From assembly GCA_047638975.1 (NCBI GenBank), contig JBLINB010000013.1, positions 1 through 38,701 on the forward strand: a stretch of DNA of 38,701 bases. The letters are read 5' to 3'. The notes under the pieces were generated by a model. That model ran no database searches, was not told the DNA's origin, and was given only the letters and a program-made list of their open reading frames with translations. Source of the stretch: JAPKEZ01 sp047638975 (GTDB lineage: Bacteria > Planctomycetota > UBA1135). The position numbers and the translations under genes are program-made. Shown in pieces: positions 6,843 through 15,742 of this stretch (its first letter is position 1; every line of letters begins with the position of its first letter).

Positions 6843-7883
6843 TTACAGTTCTGCCGAGTTATTTGCGGGAATATCTCGACCAATGATTTGGGAGACGAAA
6901 GCTTTTAAGCCAGGGACCTCGTCGCTTACCCAAACATCAACAGCGCTGGCAGTATCGACGAAAAATTTGTCGATAGCCTCGCCGCGAGATTTCCTCATAA
7001 GATCTTTGCGAATAGATGGTTGCGCAGTTTTGAAGTCGTAGATGGTGGCCGGCATACTTTCTACTGCAAGCAATACCGCAACCACGCCACTTGCTGTAGC
7101 AGGTCTCACTAAAACGTCGTGATTTTTGGCAGTTTTTAAGAAAGAACTAACCCACTCGGCAGAATCCTCAGAAACGCCTTCGCGGCTTATTTTGCTATCC
7201 GCTAGAGCAATCAGCTGCCCAACACTAATTTCTTTGTTGTTGAAAGAGTCGGTCGCTTGGAGCGCACGCTCGGCTGGGCTTTGCTTGTCGTTACGTGACG
7301 GCATAAAGCGCAGGTAATTCCATTTAAGAATGGCAGGTGACTGACGATAGCTTTCGTTCTCTTTGTATGCACGACGGATTTCTGCAGGAGAAGGCTCGGG
7401 CAAAATGAGAAAGCCTTTGTTCTTGGTCGGGTTCTGGCCCGTGACCACACTCAGCACTTGTGACTTGACGAAATCATTAAGGATGAAATCGTGATAGGCA
7501 TTGACGTTGTCGATGCTTAGCTCTTGCTTCTTAGCTTCTAGAAACAGTTCGTACGAGCCAAGGCGCTGTATCTCATCGGCAATGTGGTCGTTGGTGGCGG
7601 TTTCAAAGACATCAAGCGGGAGCTGCATAGATTGTGCGGCATGCATAAACAAAGCTTGCTGAATGAGTCGACTTACCGCGGCACCCGCAATAGCATTCTC
7701 ATCAATATCTGGGCTCATGTGCGTTAAGCGCATGCCCATTTCTTCGATGTCGCGCGTGGTGATAATATGATCGTCGATTTGAATTAAAATCGAGTCATCA
7801 ATAGTGTCTTGCTGCAGTGCGGAGATCGATGGCGCAAAAGTCAGTAGCGCCCCCAAAACTAGAAGGATGTGAGAGGTTTTCAC
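6843..7883 (-). CDS. SurA-like periplasmic chaperone / peptidyl-prolyl isomerase relative
   Basis: A 346-residue exported protein. The signal peptide (residues 1-22) ends FAPSISA, with cleavage likely just after it. IQIDDHIITTRDIEEMGMRL (about residues 33-53) is the opening of SurA N-domains, followed by helical sequence and a region around EPSPAEIRRAYKENESYRQS as in SurA/PpiD proteins. A complete parvulin domain with its usual motifs is not clear, so chaperone activity is better supported than isomerase activity. It starts with GTG at 7883, which overlaps the TGA of mfd as GTGA, a classic coupled start. A role in outer-membrane protein folding is inferred from the family. Confidence 0.75.
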   Translation of the reverse strand: MKTSHILLVLGALLTFAPSISALQQDTIDDSILIQIDDHIITTRDIEEMGMRLTHMSPDIDENAIAGAAVSRLIQQALFMHAAQSMQLPLDVFETATNDHIADEIQRLGSYELFLEAKKQELSIDNVNAYHDFILNDFVKSQVLSVVTGQNPTKNKGFLILPEPSPAEIRRAYKENESYRQSPAILKWNYLRFMPSRNDKQSPAERALQATDSFNNKEISVGQLIALADSKISREGVSEDSAEWVSSFLKTAKNHDVLVRPATASGVVAVLLAVESMPATIYDFKTAQPSIRKDLMRKSRGEAIDKFFVDTASAVDVWVSDEVPGLKAFVSQIIGRDIPANNSAEL

Positions 7884-10800
7884 GCCAATATCATACTTGT
7901 GCGCAACAATAGCTCAAGAACTTGAGTGGCGCTCATTTGTCGCTTTGCCAGCATCCAGCGTGTTTTATTCACCGACATCATCCGGAATTCAATTTTGGAT
8001 TTCGCAAAACAGCGTTCGAAGCGCTGTGCATCACGAATAGTACAGGCTAGATAGTCGTCCACAAAATGCAGAGAGCTTAAGCCGGCAGCGCCAAGTTGAT
8101 TCTTTAAGTAAAACAGTTTTGCCAAAACCTCTAGCTCGGGTGGCGGGGGCCCGAAGCGGTCACGTACGATCTGCATAAAGCCATCAACGCCTTCGATTGC
8201 GCGGACGCCATCTAGTTTGCGCAACATTTCGATGCGGGTTGATTCGTCGGCAATGTATTCAGGCGATATTGAAGCGTCAACACCGATGCGAATATCACAG
8301 GGATGCTGGTGACGGCGCTTACGTAAATGCTGCTTGTCTTTCTTCATGCGCGCTACCGCATCGCGTAATAAGCGGCGATAGGTTTCGTAGCCGACAGCGT
8401 TGATGTGCCCCGATTGTTCTGAGCCCAGCAGGTTGCCGGCACCACGAATTTCTAAGTCGCGAATAGCTAATTGGAATCCGGCACCGAGGTAACGCATTTC
8501 TTCAATAGCTTTTAGGCGACGGCGCGCATCAAGCGGCAATGGGTTTCCCTTTGGGATGAGTAAATAACAATAGCCGCGTCGCTCCGATCGTCCAACGCGT
8601 CCGCGGAGTTGGTGCATGTCGGCAAGTCCGTGACGCTGCGCCTGGTCAACGAAAATAGTATTGGCGTTGGGGATGTCGAGCCCACTTTCGATAATGGTGG
8701 TGGCGCACAAGATATCGGCATTACCATCAATAAAAGTGTTCATGGTTTCGTTTAACTCGCCGGCATGCATTTGACCGTGGCCTTGCAATATTCTGGCATG
8801 CGGCACCATGCGCTGTAATTTCTCGGCGATGAGGCCAAGAGTTTTCACGCGGTTGTGTAAAAAGAAAACTTGCCCGCCGCGAGCTAACTCGTGCTGGATA
8901 GCATCCGTCATTAACAAGGTATCATCGTCGTGACGAATTTCGGTATGCACTTCTTTCCGACCAACTGGAGCGGTGCTTAGCGAACTGATATCGCGAATTC
9001 CGGCCATCGCCATATGCAGAGTACGCGGTACGGGGGTGGCGGTTAAAGTGAGTACATCTACTTGCGCGCGTTTTTCTTTTAGGAGTTCTTTATGTCGTAC
9101 CCCGAAACGTTGCTCTTCGTCAATGATGACTAAACCGAGATCGGAGAACGTAACCGTAGCCGACAAAATGCGATGCGTGCCAATCACGAAATCGACGTCA
9201 CCGTTTTGCAAGTCTTTAATGATTTCGCGTTGCCGCGCTGGCTTTACTAAACGCGACAGTAATTCAATGCGTATCGGCCAATCGGCGAAGCGTTGTAACA
9301 TGCTGCGATAATGTTGTTCGGCAAGTACGGTGGTAGGCACTAGCAGCGCGACTTGTTTGTTAGACATCATCGCGCGAAATGCAGCGCGTGCCGCGAGCTC
9401 GGTTTTACCAAAGCCTACATCGCCACATAGCAAACGATCCATTGGGCGCGGCGCTGATAAGTCATCATGAATTTCTTGAGTGCAGTGCGCTTGGTCAGGA
9501 GTATCAGTCCATGGGAACGAGGCTTCGAATTCGCGTTGCTCGGTGCCGATATCTGTAAAAGCAAAGCCGGGCGCAGAGTGTCGTTGAGCCTGAGTGCTTA
9601 ACATTTGCGCGGCCAAATCTTCGACGGCATTAACTGCTTTGTCGCGACGTTTAGAGAAAGAACCAGAACCCATACGGTCGAGAGTGGGGTTGCCGCCGCC
9701 AGCTCCGATATAGCGTTCCACTAAATCAATGCGCGAGACGGGGACTTTTAATTCTGCGCCTTCAGCAAACTCGATCAGCAAAAAATCTTGATGCTGTTTA
9801 ATATTGTCACTGCGATCAATGCCGCGGAAGCGCCCTAAACCATGTACAGCATGCACCACTAGATCTCCAGCGTTTAGCGAAGTCGCCACATTAATTGCTT
9901 CGCTGTTGTGCGCATTATTACGTGGACGTGGTCGGTGCACGCCATGTCCCGGAATCAACTCGCGGTGATGTAAAACCGTAAGCCGTGCTTCGGGTATTCT
10001 AAATCCCTGCGTTAGGCAACCAGCATGCAATACGATTTTATGCGAGGCGCGCGAATTGTCGTCTAGCACTTGTTGTAAGCGGTCTGATTCGGCAGGCGTC
10101 GAACAAATGATGCGCGCGTTTTCTCCTTCGGCAGCACGGGTGGCTAATAGCGCCGAACCCTCGGCGACTCCTTGACAGTACTCTTCAACACTTAGAGTAG
10201 ACAAAGAGCCATCGGTGCCAGGCAAGGTTGCGCAACCCAAAACAGCGCGCTGCGTAAGTTGCTGTTGCAAACGGTTGAGCGAGCTAACCGCGTTAGCGCC
10301 GAGAAAGCGTAGCCGGTCGAATTGGTCGTCAACGGCGCTCGGTTCAATGACGATGACGCGCATCTTGTCATCAAGTATTTCCAAAGGCAAAGTGTCGTTA
10401 CCGTTGGCGGCCTCATCGAGTTTCTGATTTAAAGGGACTTCAACTGCGCGTAATATATGGCGCGTGCGCTGAGTGCTTAAATCAAAAACACGAATACTTT
10501 CTAACTCGTTGTCAAAAAATTCTAAACGTAAAGGTTCGCCGATGGCTGGCGCATAGAAATCTAGAATATCGCCGCGTCGCGAAAATTCTCCGGCACTAGT
10601 AATCGCGGGGACGCGTTCGAAATCAGCGGCTACTAATAATTTAGCGAAGTCATCTGCTTCGAGAGTCATGCCTTCTTTGAGTTCGAAAAACCCCGACTGA
10701 TCATCACGACTTGGCACCGCTTGAATTAATGCGGATAGTGGTGCGACCAGTACTCCGCAATATCCATCGCGTCGAGCTAAGTTTAGAGCATGATGGCGTT

Positions 10801-10969
10801 CGCGTAGAACTTCAGCTTCGGCACCAAGAGAAGATTCGCGCGCCGGAAACATGGTGGCGCCGCATCCCCATGATAATAAATCGTCGTAACAGCAAGCCGC
10901 AGTATTGGCGTCGGGACAAATCACTAACAGTGGCTGCCCTAACTCTTGCGAGATGGCCGCGACCAACAA
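7880..10969 (-). CDS. mfd: Transcription-repair coupling factor Mfd (start uncertain)
   Basis: Mfd removes RNA polymerase stalled at DNA lesions and recruits UvrA. Numbered from the TTG at 10969, residues 1-340 are the UvrB-like module (VICPDANTAACCYDDLLSWG), 365-422 the polymerase-binding domain (NAGDLVVHAVHGLGRFRGID), 516-524 Walker A (GDVGFGKTE), and about 617-622 the DEEQRF box. The TRCF C-terminal domain follows. The odd point is the start. The same frame stays open upstream to about 11097 and encodes GGLWGSSKSLLVA immediately around the TTG. The conserved first P-loop-like strand therefore begins before it, yet no ATG, GTG or TTG lies in frame between 10970 and the stop near 11100. Either a non-standard start (ATC, CTG or ATT at 11077, 11068 or 11047) is used or the sequence has an error. 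Downstream of rnc. Confidence 0.93.
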   Translation of the reverse strand: MLVAAISQELGQPLLVICPDANTAACCYDDLLSWGCGATMFPARESSLGAEAEVLRERHHALNLARRDGYCGVLVAPLSALIQAVPSRDDQSGFFELKEGMTLEADDFAKLLVAADFERVPAITSAGEFSRRGDILDFYAPAIGEPLRLEFFDNELESIRVFDLSTQRTRHILRAVEVPLNQKLDEAANGNDTLPLEILDDKMRVIVIEPSAVDDQFDRLRFLGANAVSSLNRLQQQLTQRAVLGCATLPGTDGSLSTLSVEEYCQGVAEGSALLATRAAEGENARIICSTPAESDRLQQVLDDNSRASHKIVLHAGCLTQGFRIPEARLTVLHHRELIPGHGVHRPRPRNNAHNSEAINVATSLNAGDLVVHAVHGLGRFRGIDRSDNIKQHQDFLLIEFAEGAELKVPVSRIDLVERYIGAGGGNPTLDRMGSGSFSKRRDKAVNAVEDLAAQMLSTQAQRHSAPGFAFTDIGTEQREFEASFPWTDTPDQAHCTQEIHDDLSAPRPMDRLLCGDVGFGKTELAARAAFRAMMSNKQVALLVPTTVLAEQHYRSMLQRFADWPIRIELLSRLVKPARQREIIKDLQNGDVDFVIGTHRILSATVTFSDLGLVIIDEEQRFGVRHKELLKEKRAQVDVLTLTATPVPRTLHMAMAGIRDISSLSTAPVGRKEVHTEIRHDDDTLLMTDAIQHELARGGQVFFLHNRVKTLGLIAEKLQRMVPHARILQGHGQMHAGELNETMNTFIDGNADILCATTIIESGLDIPNANTIFVDQAQRHGLADMHQLRGRVGRSERRGYCYLLIPKGNPLPLDARRRLKAIEEMRYLGAGFQLAIRDLEIRGAGNLLGSEQSGHINAVGYETYRRLLRDAVARMKKDKQHLRKRRHQHPCDIRIGVDASISPEYIADESTRIEMLRKLDGVRAIEGVDGFMQIVRDRFGPPPPELEVLAKLFYLKNQLGAAGLSSLHFVDDYLACTIRDAQRFERCFAKSKIEFRMMSVNKTRWMLAKRQMSATQVLELLLRTSMILA

Positions 10970-11084
10970 TGATTTGGACGACCCCCAGAGTCCTCCCCAA
11001 TTTAAAGAAGTAGATTGGGTTTGCGTCCATCTTTTATTTAATGCAATAAAGGATGGCGTGCTTCGCAGTAAAGCGATGGTCGGG

Positions 11085-11807
11085 TTACTCTTGATCGTTT
11101 AACTCCTCGAAGTTTTCTTCTTCGCGTAATAGCAACACCGCTTGCCACGCGGCTTGCTGCTCCGCGCGTTTTTTGGAAGATGCTTTGCCGCTGCCGAGTT
11201 GTCGGTCATTTATTTTTACGCTTGCCATAAAGGGTGCGTTAGATATCGACGCGTCTTGTTCGTCAATCGTATACTCGGGTAGACAATCAAAATATTTTTG
11301 CGCTACAACTTGTAAATTTTGTTTGGCCTGCGCTTGGGCATAGCGTCGTGGCACATCATTTATTTCTGGCTGTAACCAGCGCAGAATAATTTCATCACAA
11401 ATAGCCAAGACCGAAGTGCGCGGCGCATCAAGATAAATCGCACCTAGAATAGCTTCGACAGCGTTGCCGCTTAAAGACGCGGGCAATTGCCGGCGCTGTT
11501 TTAATCCCTCGCCAACCTTTAGGTACTCGCTAAGTCCGAGGCGCATGCCAACCCGCGCTAAAGTGCTGCGTGAAACCAGCATCGATTTGTATTCGGTGAG
11601 CCGTCCTTCGCGTTGGTGCTGAAATTTGGCAAATAGCCAACCACTAATGACGAGGTCAAGTACCGCGTCACCTAAAAATTCAAGCCTTTCGTTGTGGTCG
11701 GCACTGTGGCTAGAATGTTCAAGCGCGCGGCGTAGTAAATTACGCTGGCGAAAACGATAACCAAGGACGTCCTCAAGGTGGCTGAGACTGCTCTCACTAG
11801 AGTCCAC
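11085..11807 (-). CDS. rnc: Ribonuclease III
   Basis: A double-stranded-RNA endonuclease that processes rRNA precursors and mRNAs. The catalytic domain has the signature ERLEFLGDAVLD at residues 40-51 (Glu43, Asp47) and GNAVEAILGAIYLD around 114-127, with Glu118 as metal ligand and Asn115 where the E. coli enzyme has Asp, a common natural variant. A double-stranded-RNA-binding domain covers about 155-228, including SGKASSKKRAEQQAAWQA. The start is GTG at 11807, and no in-frame ATG lies upstream. TATATT on the minus strand at 11825-11820 could be its -10 box, giving a leader of about 6 bases. Head of an rnc-mfd-chaperone block, divergent from fabI. Confidence 0.96.
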   Translation of the reverse strand: MDSSESSLSHLEDVLGYRFRQRNLLRRALEHSSHSADHNERLEFLGDAVLDLVISGWLFAKFQHQREGRLTEYKSMLVSRSTLARVGMRLGLSEYLKVGEGLKQRRQLPASLSGNAVEAILGAIYLDAPRTSVLAICDEIILRWLQPEINDVPRRYAQAQAKQNLQVVAQKYFDCLPEYTIDEQDASISNAPFMASVKINDRQLGSGKASSKKRAEQQAAWQAVLLLREEENFEELNDQE

Positions 11808-11854
11808 ATATATCAGTGTAATATAGTTCTTGGTTTTGTTAAGCTTTCTCTAGC

Positions 11855-12634
11855 ATGATGTTAAAAGGAAAGAAAGGAATAATCTTCGGCGTGGCTAATG
11901 AGCATAGCTTGGCATGGCACATCGCTAAGCAAGCTGTTGACCAAGGGGCCGAGGTCATACTGTCCATCGCCAGCGAGAGGTTCATGCGTAAGGTAGGTCC
12001 TTTGGCCGAACGTTTGGGCGCGCCTACTCCTATTATCTGCGATGTTTCTTCCGATGAAGCTATCGCCGCTGCGATGGCCGAAATTAAAGTAACGATGCCC
12101 GAAGTAGATTTTTTGGTGCATGCCATTGCAACTGCTAAGCGTGGCGATCTAGAAGGTCGCTTCTTAGATACTTCGCGTGATGGCTTCAGCTTGGCACACG
12201 ATATCTCTACATTTTCGTTTGTAGCACTCGCGCGTGCTGCCGAAGATCTGCTCGCAGCAGACGCTTCGTTGCTCACACTTTCGTACCTTGGCGCGGTCCG
12301 CGCAGTGCCTTCATACAACGTGATGGGTGTTGCTAAAGCCTCTCTAGAGGCCTCTGTGCGCTATATGGCGAACGATTTAGGCCCGAAAGGAATCCGCGTT
12401 AATGCGGTTTCTGCTGGCCCGATCCGTACTCTTTCAGCCTCAGTGGTTAAGGGCTTCAAAGACAAGGTCGATATTCAGCAAGTTGCTGCACCGCTACGCC
12501 GCAATGTTACTGGCGAAGACGTCGGTAAGGCGAGCACATTCCTATTAAGTGACATGGCTTCGGGCATCACCGGCGAGATTCTATACGTCGACTGTGGATA
12601 CAGCATCATGTCCGACTTCATAACTAAAGAATAG
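11855..12634 (+). CDS. fabI: Enoyl-[acyl-carrier-protein] reductase (NADH), FabI
   Basis: The last reductive step of type II fatty-acid elongation, in the cytoplasm. It is a short-chain dehydrogenase with the FabI-specific nucleotide motif GVANEHSLAWHIA near residues 12-24, then SYLGAVRAVPSYNVMGVAK with Tyr144, Tyr154 and Lys161 (the Y-x6-K catalytic pair) and RVNAVSAGPIRTL. At 259 residues the length is normal. Two adjacent ATGs (11855 and 11858) are possible starts. No convincing promoter or ribosome-binding site is seen in the 47 bases that separate it from rnc. The stop codon abuts the ATG of the next gene with no gap. Confidence 0.97.
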   Translation: MMLKGKKGIIFGVANEHSLAWHIAKQAVDQGAEVILSIASERFMRKVGPLAERLGAPTPIICDVSSDEAIAAAMAEIKVTMPEVDFLVHAIATAKRGDLEGRFLDTSRDGFSLAHDISTFSFVALARAAEDLLAADASLLTLSYLGAVRAVPSYNVMGVAKASLEASVRYMANDLGPKGIRVNAVSAGPIRTLSASVVKGFKDKVDIQQVAAPLRRNVTGEDVGKASTFLLSDMASGITGEILYVDCGYSIMSDFITKE

Positions 12635-13477
12635 ATGCGAAACCCGTTGCGCCCCGTCACTATTTTATGTGTTGGTGGCAATGATGCCGGCATGGGGGCT
12701 GGTCTAGAAACGGATTTCGCCGTGGCAAAAGCGCTGGGCTGCCACGCGCATTTGGCGCCAACAATGCATACCGTGCAAACGGTTGATGGCTTACAGTCGG
12801 TAGAGCTAATCGATCGCGAAGTCGTAGGACGCAGCATGCTTGAGGCCTTATCCGATGGCATCGATGCTGTGAAGGTAGGCGCGCTTGGCGACGCCTTGAT
12901 TACCGAAGTGGTCATAGAGGTTTTAGATCCATGGCAAAAGATGCTGCCCATCGTTTTTGATCCGGTTGCCAGCGCTAGCAAATCTAAGCACGGCGTTTTC
13001 TTGAATACGGCTGCCGGAGTAAAGCTGGCCGAAGAGCGCTTGTTGCCGATGGTTACGCTGGCGACACCCAATGCCATCGAATATGGCAGCGGCAAGAGCT
13101 ACTTAGAATGCGCTGCGATATTGCGTAAGGGCGGGCACGCCGATCCATTTGCCGTTTTCGAGAGCGGCGAGCATCCCGACTATATTAGTGACGTACTTGA
13201 GGCACGCGGGCGTCCAGCGCTCGAGTTTCGGCATACACGGCTGGACAATATTGGCGCCGTCCATGGCACGGGATGCGCATTATCAAGTCTAGTGACTTGT
13301 TATTTAGCGATGAACCTCGATCTAGAGAATGCCGTGACCACCGCATTGCGCGTCATGCAAGAGTGGCTGCGGGCGGCGGAGGGTGGCGATGGCGGATTAC
13401 GTCCGCAAGCGCCAGATATTGTGCCGGGTACGCGGATGCCAGACCCGCGCGACGGCGACGGCTTTATCTGGCTTTAA
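12635..13477 (+). CDS. Divergent ThiD-family hydroxymethylpyrimidine (phosphate) kinase
   Basis: A 280-residue ribokinase-fold protein. The N-terminal GGNDAGMGAGLETD corresponds to the SDSxGGAGIQAD motif of ThiD but has Met in place of the middle Gly. PTMHTVQTVDGLQSVELID matches the substrate-binding strand, and VHGTGCALSSLVT near residue 210 is the anion-hole motif of the family. ThiD phosphorylates hydroxymethylpyrimidine in thiamine synthesis, but these changes mean the true substrate could differ. The ATG follows the fabI stop directly (TAGATG), so translation is probably coupled to a fatty-acid gene, an unusual partner. The gene converges on dgt with a single base between the stop codons and no terminator hairpin. 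Confidence 0.72.
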   Translation: MRNPLRPVTILCVGGNDAGMGAGLETDFAVAKALGCHAHLAPTMHTVQTVDGLQSVELIDREVVGRSMLEALSDGIDAVKVGALGDALITEVVIEVLDPWQKMLPIVFDPVASASKSKHGVFLNTAAGVKLAEERLLPMVTLATPNAIEYGSGKSYLECAAILRKGGHADPFAVFESGEHPDYISDVLEARGRPALEFRHTRLDNIGAVHGTGCALSSLVTCYLAMNLDLENAVTTALRVMQEWLRAAEGGDGGLRPQAPDIVPGTRMPDPRDGDGFIWL

Positions 13478-13478
13478 C

Positions 13479-14615
13479 TTAATAAGGCGGCAATACGCCT
13501 AAAGTGCGCGCTATCGAATAAACATAGCGGTCGGTCATCCCGGAAACGAAATCGCAAACAGCGTGCTCTAGGCTGTCGGCTGTCTCGCGAAAACGGTCGG
13601 GCACATGCTGCGGATTTTCGAGCACGGCGTCAAAAACCTTATCCAGTAAATCGGTGGCGCGGCGCACATGCCAATTGATGTCTTCATTGAAATACATATT
13701 CTCGTAGAGATACTTATGCATATCGGCAACCATGCTTTTGAATTTTTCCGAATGCCCGATCAAGCGCTGGTCAGACATTTGCGCTTCTATTGCAGACAAG
13801 CCTTCTGCAGTTTGCAATCGTTTATGCGATTCTTCACGCACATCGGCAATCGTCATCCCAAGAATTTCGTTAGCAGCACGTCTCCATAAAAGGATGCCGT
13901 CACTTTGATTGGAATGCCGTTTGCGAGATTCTTCAATCGCTATCGCCCAAATTTCTAAATCACTTTCCATCTTGACCGGATCGAGTATCTTCTCGCGAAT
14001 GCCGTCGTCAATGTCGTGATAGTGGTAGGCTGTAGAATCGGCTAAATCGACCAATTGGGCCTCTAATAGGGGGAATCTAAGCTTTTTGCCGCTATTAGGC
14101 TCGATGACTTCTTCGTGTTTTTTCAAACAGTTTTTAGTCTCTTCCGTTAAGTTTAGTCCGCGGTATTCTGGGCTGCGCTGCTCTAAAACATCAACGATGC
14201 GCAACGATTGGCGGTTGTGTTTGAACCCACCATGCTCAGCCATTTTTTTGTTTATCAATACTTCGCCAGAGTGACCAAAAGGTGGATGCCCCAGATCGTG
14301 CGCCAGTGCAATGGACTCGCATAGTGACTCGTTAAGGTTAAGTGCGTTAGCCAGCGAACGCGACACTTGTGTTACTTCTAAAGAATGGGTTAAGCGCGTG
14401 CGTTGATTATCACCAACGTGATTAACGAAAACCTGTGTTTTGTACATCAGCCGCCGGAACGCAGAGCAGTGAATAATGCGATCGCGATCGCGCTCGTAGC
14501 GCGTGCGCCAAGGGTCGGTTTGCTCGGTAAATGCCCGTCCTGCAGATTCGGCAGAGCGGCTTGCGGCTGAATGTAGCAGCTTAGATTCGTTTTCTTCTTT
14601 CTGTATGCGGTCCAT
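13479..14615 (-). CDS. dgt: dGTPase-family HD-domain triphosphohydrolase
   Basis: This enzyme hydrolyses dGTP (or other dNTPs) to the nucleoside and triphosphate and helps balance dNTP pools. It belongs to the HD superfamily: numbered from the ATG at 14615, His77 (RLTHSLEV), His106-Asp107 (AHDLGHPPFGH) and Asp193 (LADSTAYHYHD) form the metal site. The upstream block RTRYERDRDRIIHCSAFRRL is typical of Dgt. At 378 residues it fits the shorter dGTPase-like group. In-frame TTG and ATG codons lie further upstream (14726, 14687), but conserved sequence begins after 14615 and an extended -10 promoter lies just before it. Divergent from the DAHP synthase gene. Confidence 0.9.
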   Translation of the reverse strand: MDRIQKEENESKLLHSAASRSAESAGRAFTEQTDPWRTRYERDRDRIIHCSAFRRLMYKTQVFVNHVGDNQRTRLTHSLEVTQVSRSLANALNLNESLCESIALAHDLGHPPFGHSGEVLINKKMAEHGGFKHNRQSLRIVDVLEQRSPEYRGLNLTEETKNCLKKHEEVIEPNSGKKLRFPLLEAQLVDLADSTAYHYHDIDDGIREKILDPVKMESDLEIWAIAIEESRKRHSNQSDGILLWRRAANEILGMTIADVREESHKRLQTAEGLSAIEAQMSDQRLIGHSEKFKSMVADMHKYLYENMYFNEDINWHVRRATDLLDKVFDAVLENPQHVPDRFRETADSLEHAVCDFVSGMTDRYVYSIARTLGVLPPY

Positions 14616-14624
14616 TGGGTGGAA

Positions 14625-14633
14625 ATCATAGCA
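14625..14633 (-). promoter_or_regulatory. Extended -10 promoter of dgt, near-leaderless
   Basis: The minus strand reads TGCTATGAT (14633-14625), a TGn-TATGAT extended -10 element. The expected start lies 2-4 bases before the dgt ATG at 14615. No good -35 box is seen, as is usual for extended -10 promoters. Confidence 0.45.
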
Positions 14634-14658
14634 TTTTGAGGTATTTCTCGCTTCTTTA

Positions 14659-14687
14659 TTGACGATTTTTGTGGGAAAACATATCAT
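14659..14687 (+). promoter_or_regulatory. Sigma-70-like promoter of the DAHP synthase gene
   Basis: TTGACG (14659-14664), a 17-base spacer and TATCAT (14682-14687). The predicted transcription start is about 14694, downstream of the in-frame TTG at 14688. This favours the GTG at 14703 as start, with a leader of about 9 bases and no Shine-Dalgarno. It would head the long plus-strand operon. Confidence 0.55.
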
Positions 14688-14702
14688 TTGCGCCTGTTTT
14701 CC

Positions 14703-15734
14703 GTGTACCAACTTCGCACTAAACAATTAGACGCCGCACCGCGAGCGTCCTTCCTACAAAAGCTTGAGGCCTGGAGCCAAGAGTTTGGTGGTGATTGGGT
14801 GCCTGTAGAGGCCGATTCTCAAGTTCTGTATTTTAAAGGCGACGCGCCGCAGCAAGCGATTTTAGCATTGCAGCAGTGGCCAGAAATCTTAGCTGTAAAT
14901 GCTGAAAACGCACCACCGTTTACGGTTAGTGAAATTGCCAATAAGCAAGTAAGCGTTGGTGAAGCAGTGTTTGGTAATGGTTCGGCATGCATTATTGCCG
15001 GCCCGTGCTCCGTCGAAGATTACGACTCGATGTTGGGCATTGCCCAAAAGCTGTCGGCATTAGGCGTACGCGCCCTGCGTGCAGGCGCATTCAAACCACG
15101 CACTTCGCCGTATGCTTTTCAAGGACTAGGCGCAAAAGGACTCGAGATTTTGTCGGCTGTTGCGAAAGAGACAGGTATGGCTATCGTCACCGAAGTCTTA
15201 GACCCACGCGACATTGAACTGGTTGCCGAGCACGCAGACATGCTACAGATTGGTTCACGCAACATGTCTAATTCATCTTTACTTAAAGAGGTGGGGCAGT
15301 CACAGATGCCAGTGCTGTTAAAGCGCGGAATGGCGTCCACCGTTAAAGAGTTTTTGTATGCCGCCGAATACGTGGCTGTTGGCGGTTGTGACAACATCGT
15401 GTTGTGCGAACGCGGGCTACGCCATTTTGATCCAGAAGTTCGCAATATTTTAGATTTATCAGCGGTGGCTTTACTCAAGCAAAAGACTGGGTTGCCAGTA
15501 ATCGTTGATCCTTCGCATGGTACCGGTCGAGCTGACTTGGTTCCTCCAATGATGTGCGCTGCAGCCGCTGCTGGCGCCGACGGATTTTTAGTCGAAGTTC
15601 ACGACAAGCCTAAGCATGCGTGGTCAGATGCTGATCAAGCGCTAAGCATTGAAGACTTTGCGCAAACATTGCCACGTCTTAATGCAGTGCTAGCTGTTTT
15701 TGACAAAACATCCACTCCCCTCCTAACTAGATAA
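14703..15734 (+). CDS. aroF: 3-Deoxy-7-phosphoheptulonate (DAHP) synthase, AroA-beta type
   Basis: The first step of the shikimate pathway, condensing phosphoenolpyruvate with erythrose 4-phosphate. The C-terminal barrel shows the family motifs in order: IIAGPCSVED, RAGAFKPRTSPYAFQGLG, IGSRNMSN, VLLKRGM, NIVLCERG, DPSHGTGR and the closing VEVHDKP. About 80 residues precede the barrel, with LYFKGDAPQQAILALQQWPE; they may form the small ferredoxin-like domain that this subfamily carries, in a diverged state. I chose GTG at 14703 (343 residues) because the promoter predicts transcription starting after the TTG at 14688. TTG would add five residues. tpiA follows after 8 bases. Confidence 0.93.
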   Translation: MYQLRTKQLDAAPRASFLQKLEAWSQEFGGDWVPVEADSQVLYFKGDAPQQAILALQQWPEILAVNAENAPPFTVSEIANKQVSVGEAVFGNGSACIIAGPCSVEDYDSMLGIAQKLSALGVRALRAGAFKPRTSPYAFQGLGAKGLEILSAVAKETGMAIVTEVLDPRDIELVAEHADMLQIGSRNMSNSSLLKEVGQSQMPVLLKRGMASTVKEFLYAAEYVAVGGCDNIVLCERGLRHFDPEVRNILDLSAVALLKQKTGLPVIVDPSHGTGRADLVPPMMCAAAAAGADGFLVEVHDKPKHAWSDADQALSIEDFAQTLPRLNAVLAVFDKTSTPLLTR

Positions 15735-15742
15735 TCAGTCAA

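Noticed and set aside
10812..11030. ATG-started open frame overlapping the mfd start region
   Set aside because: Its translation has no family-like sequence, whereas the overlapping mfd frame does. It could matter only if a frameshift links its ATG to mfd, which I note as a possible sequence error.
11808..11854. Promoter for fabI in the rnc-fabI spacer (TAATAT at 11819-11824)
   Set aside because: No -35 box at a usable distance and no Shine-Dalgarno. A promoter must exist nearby but I cannot place it.
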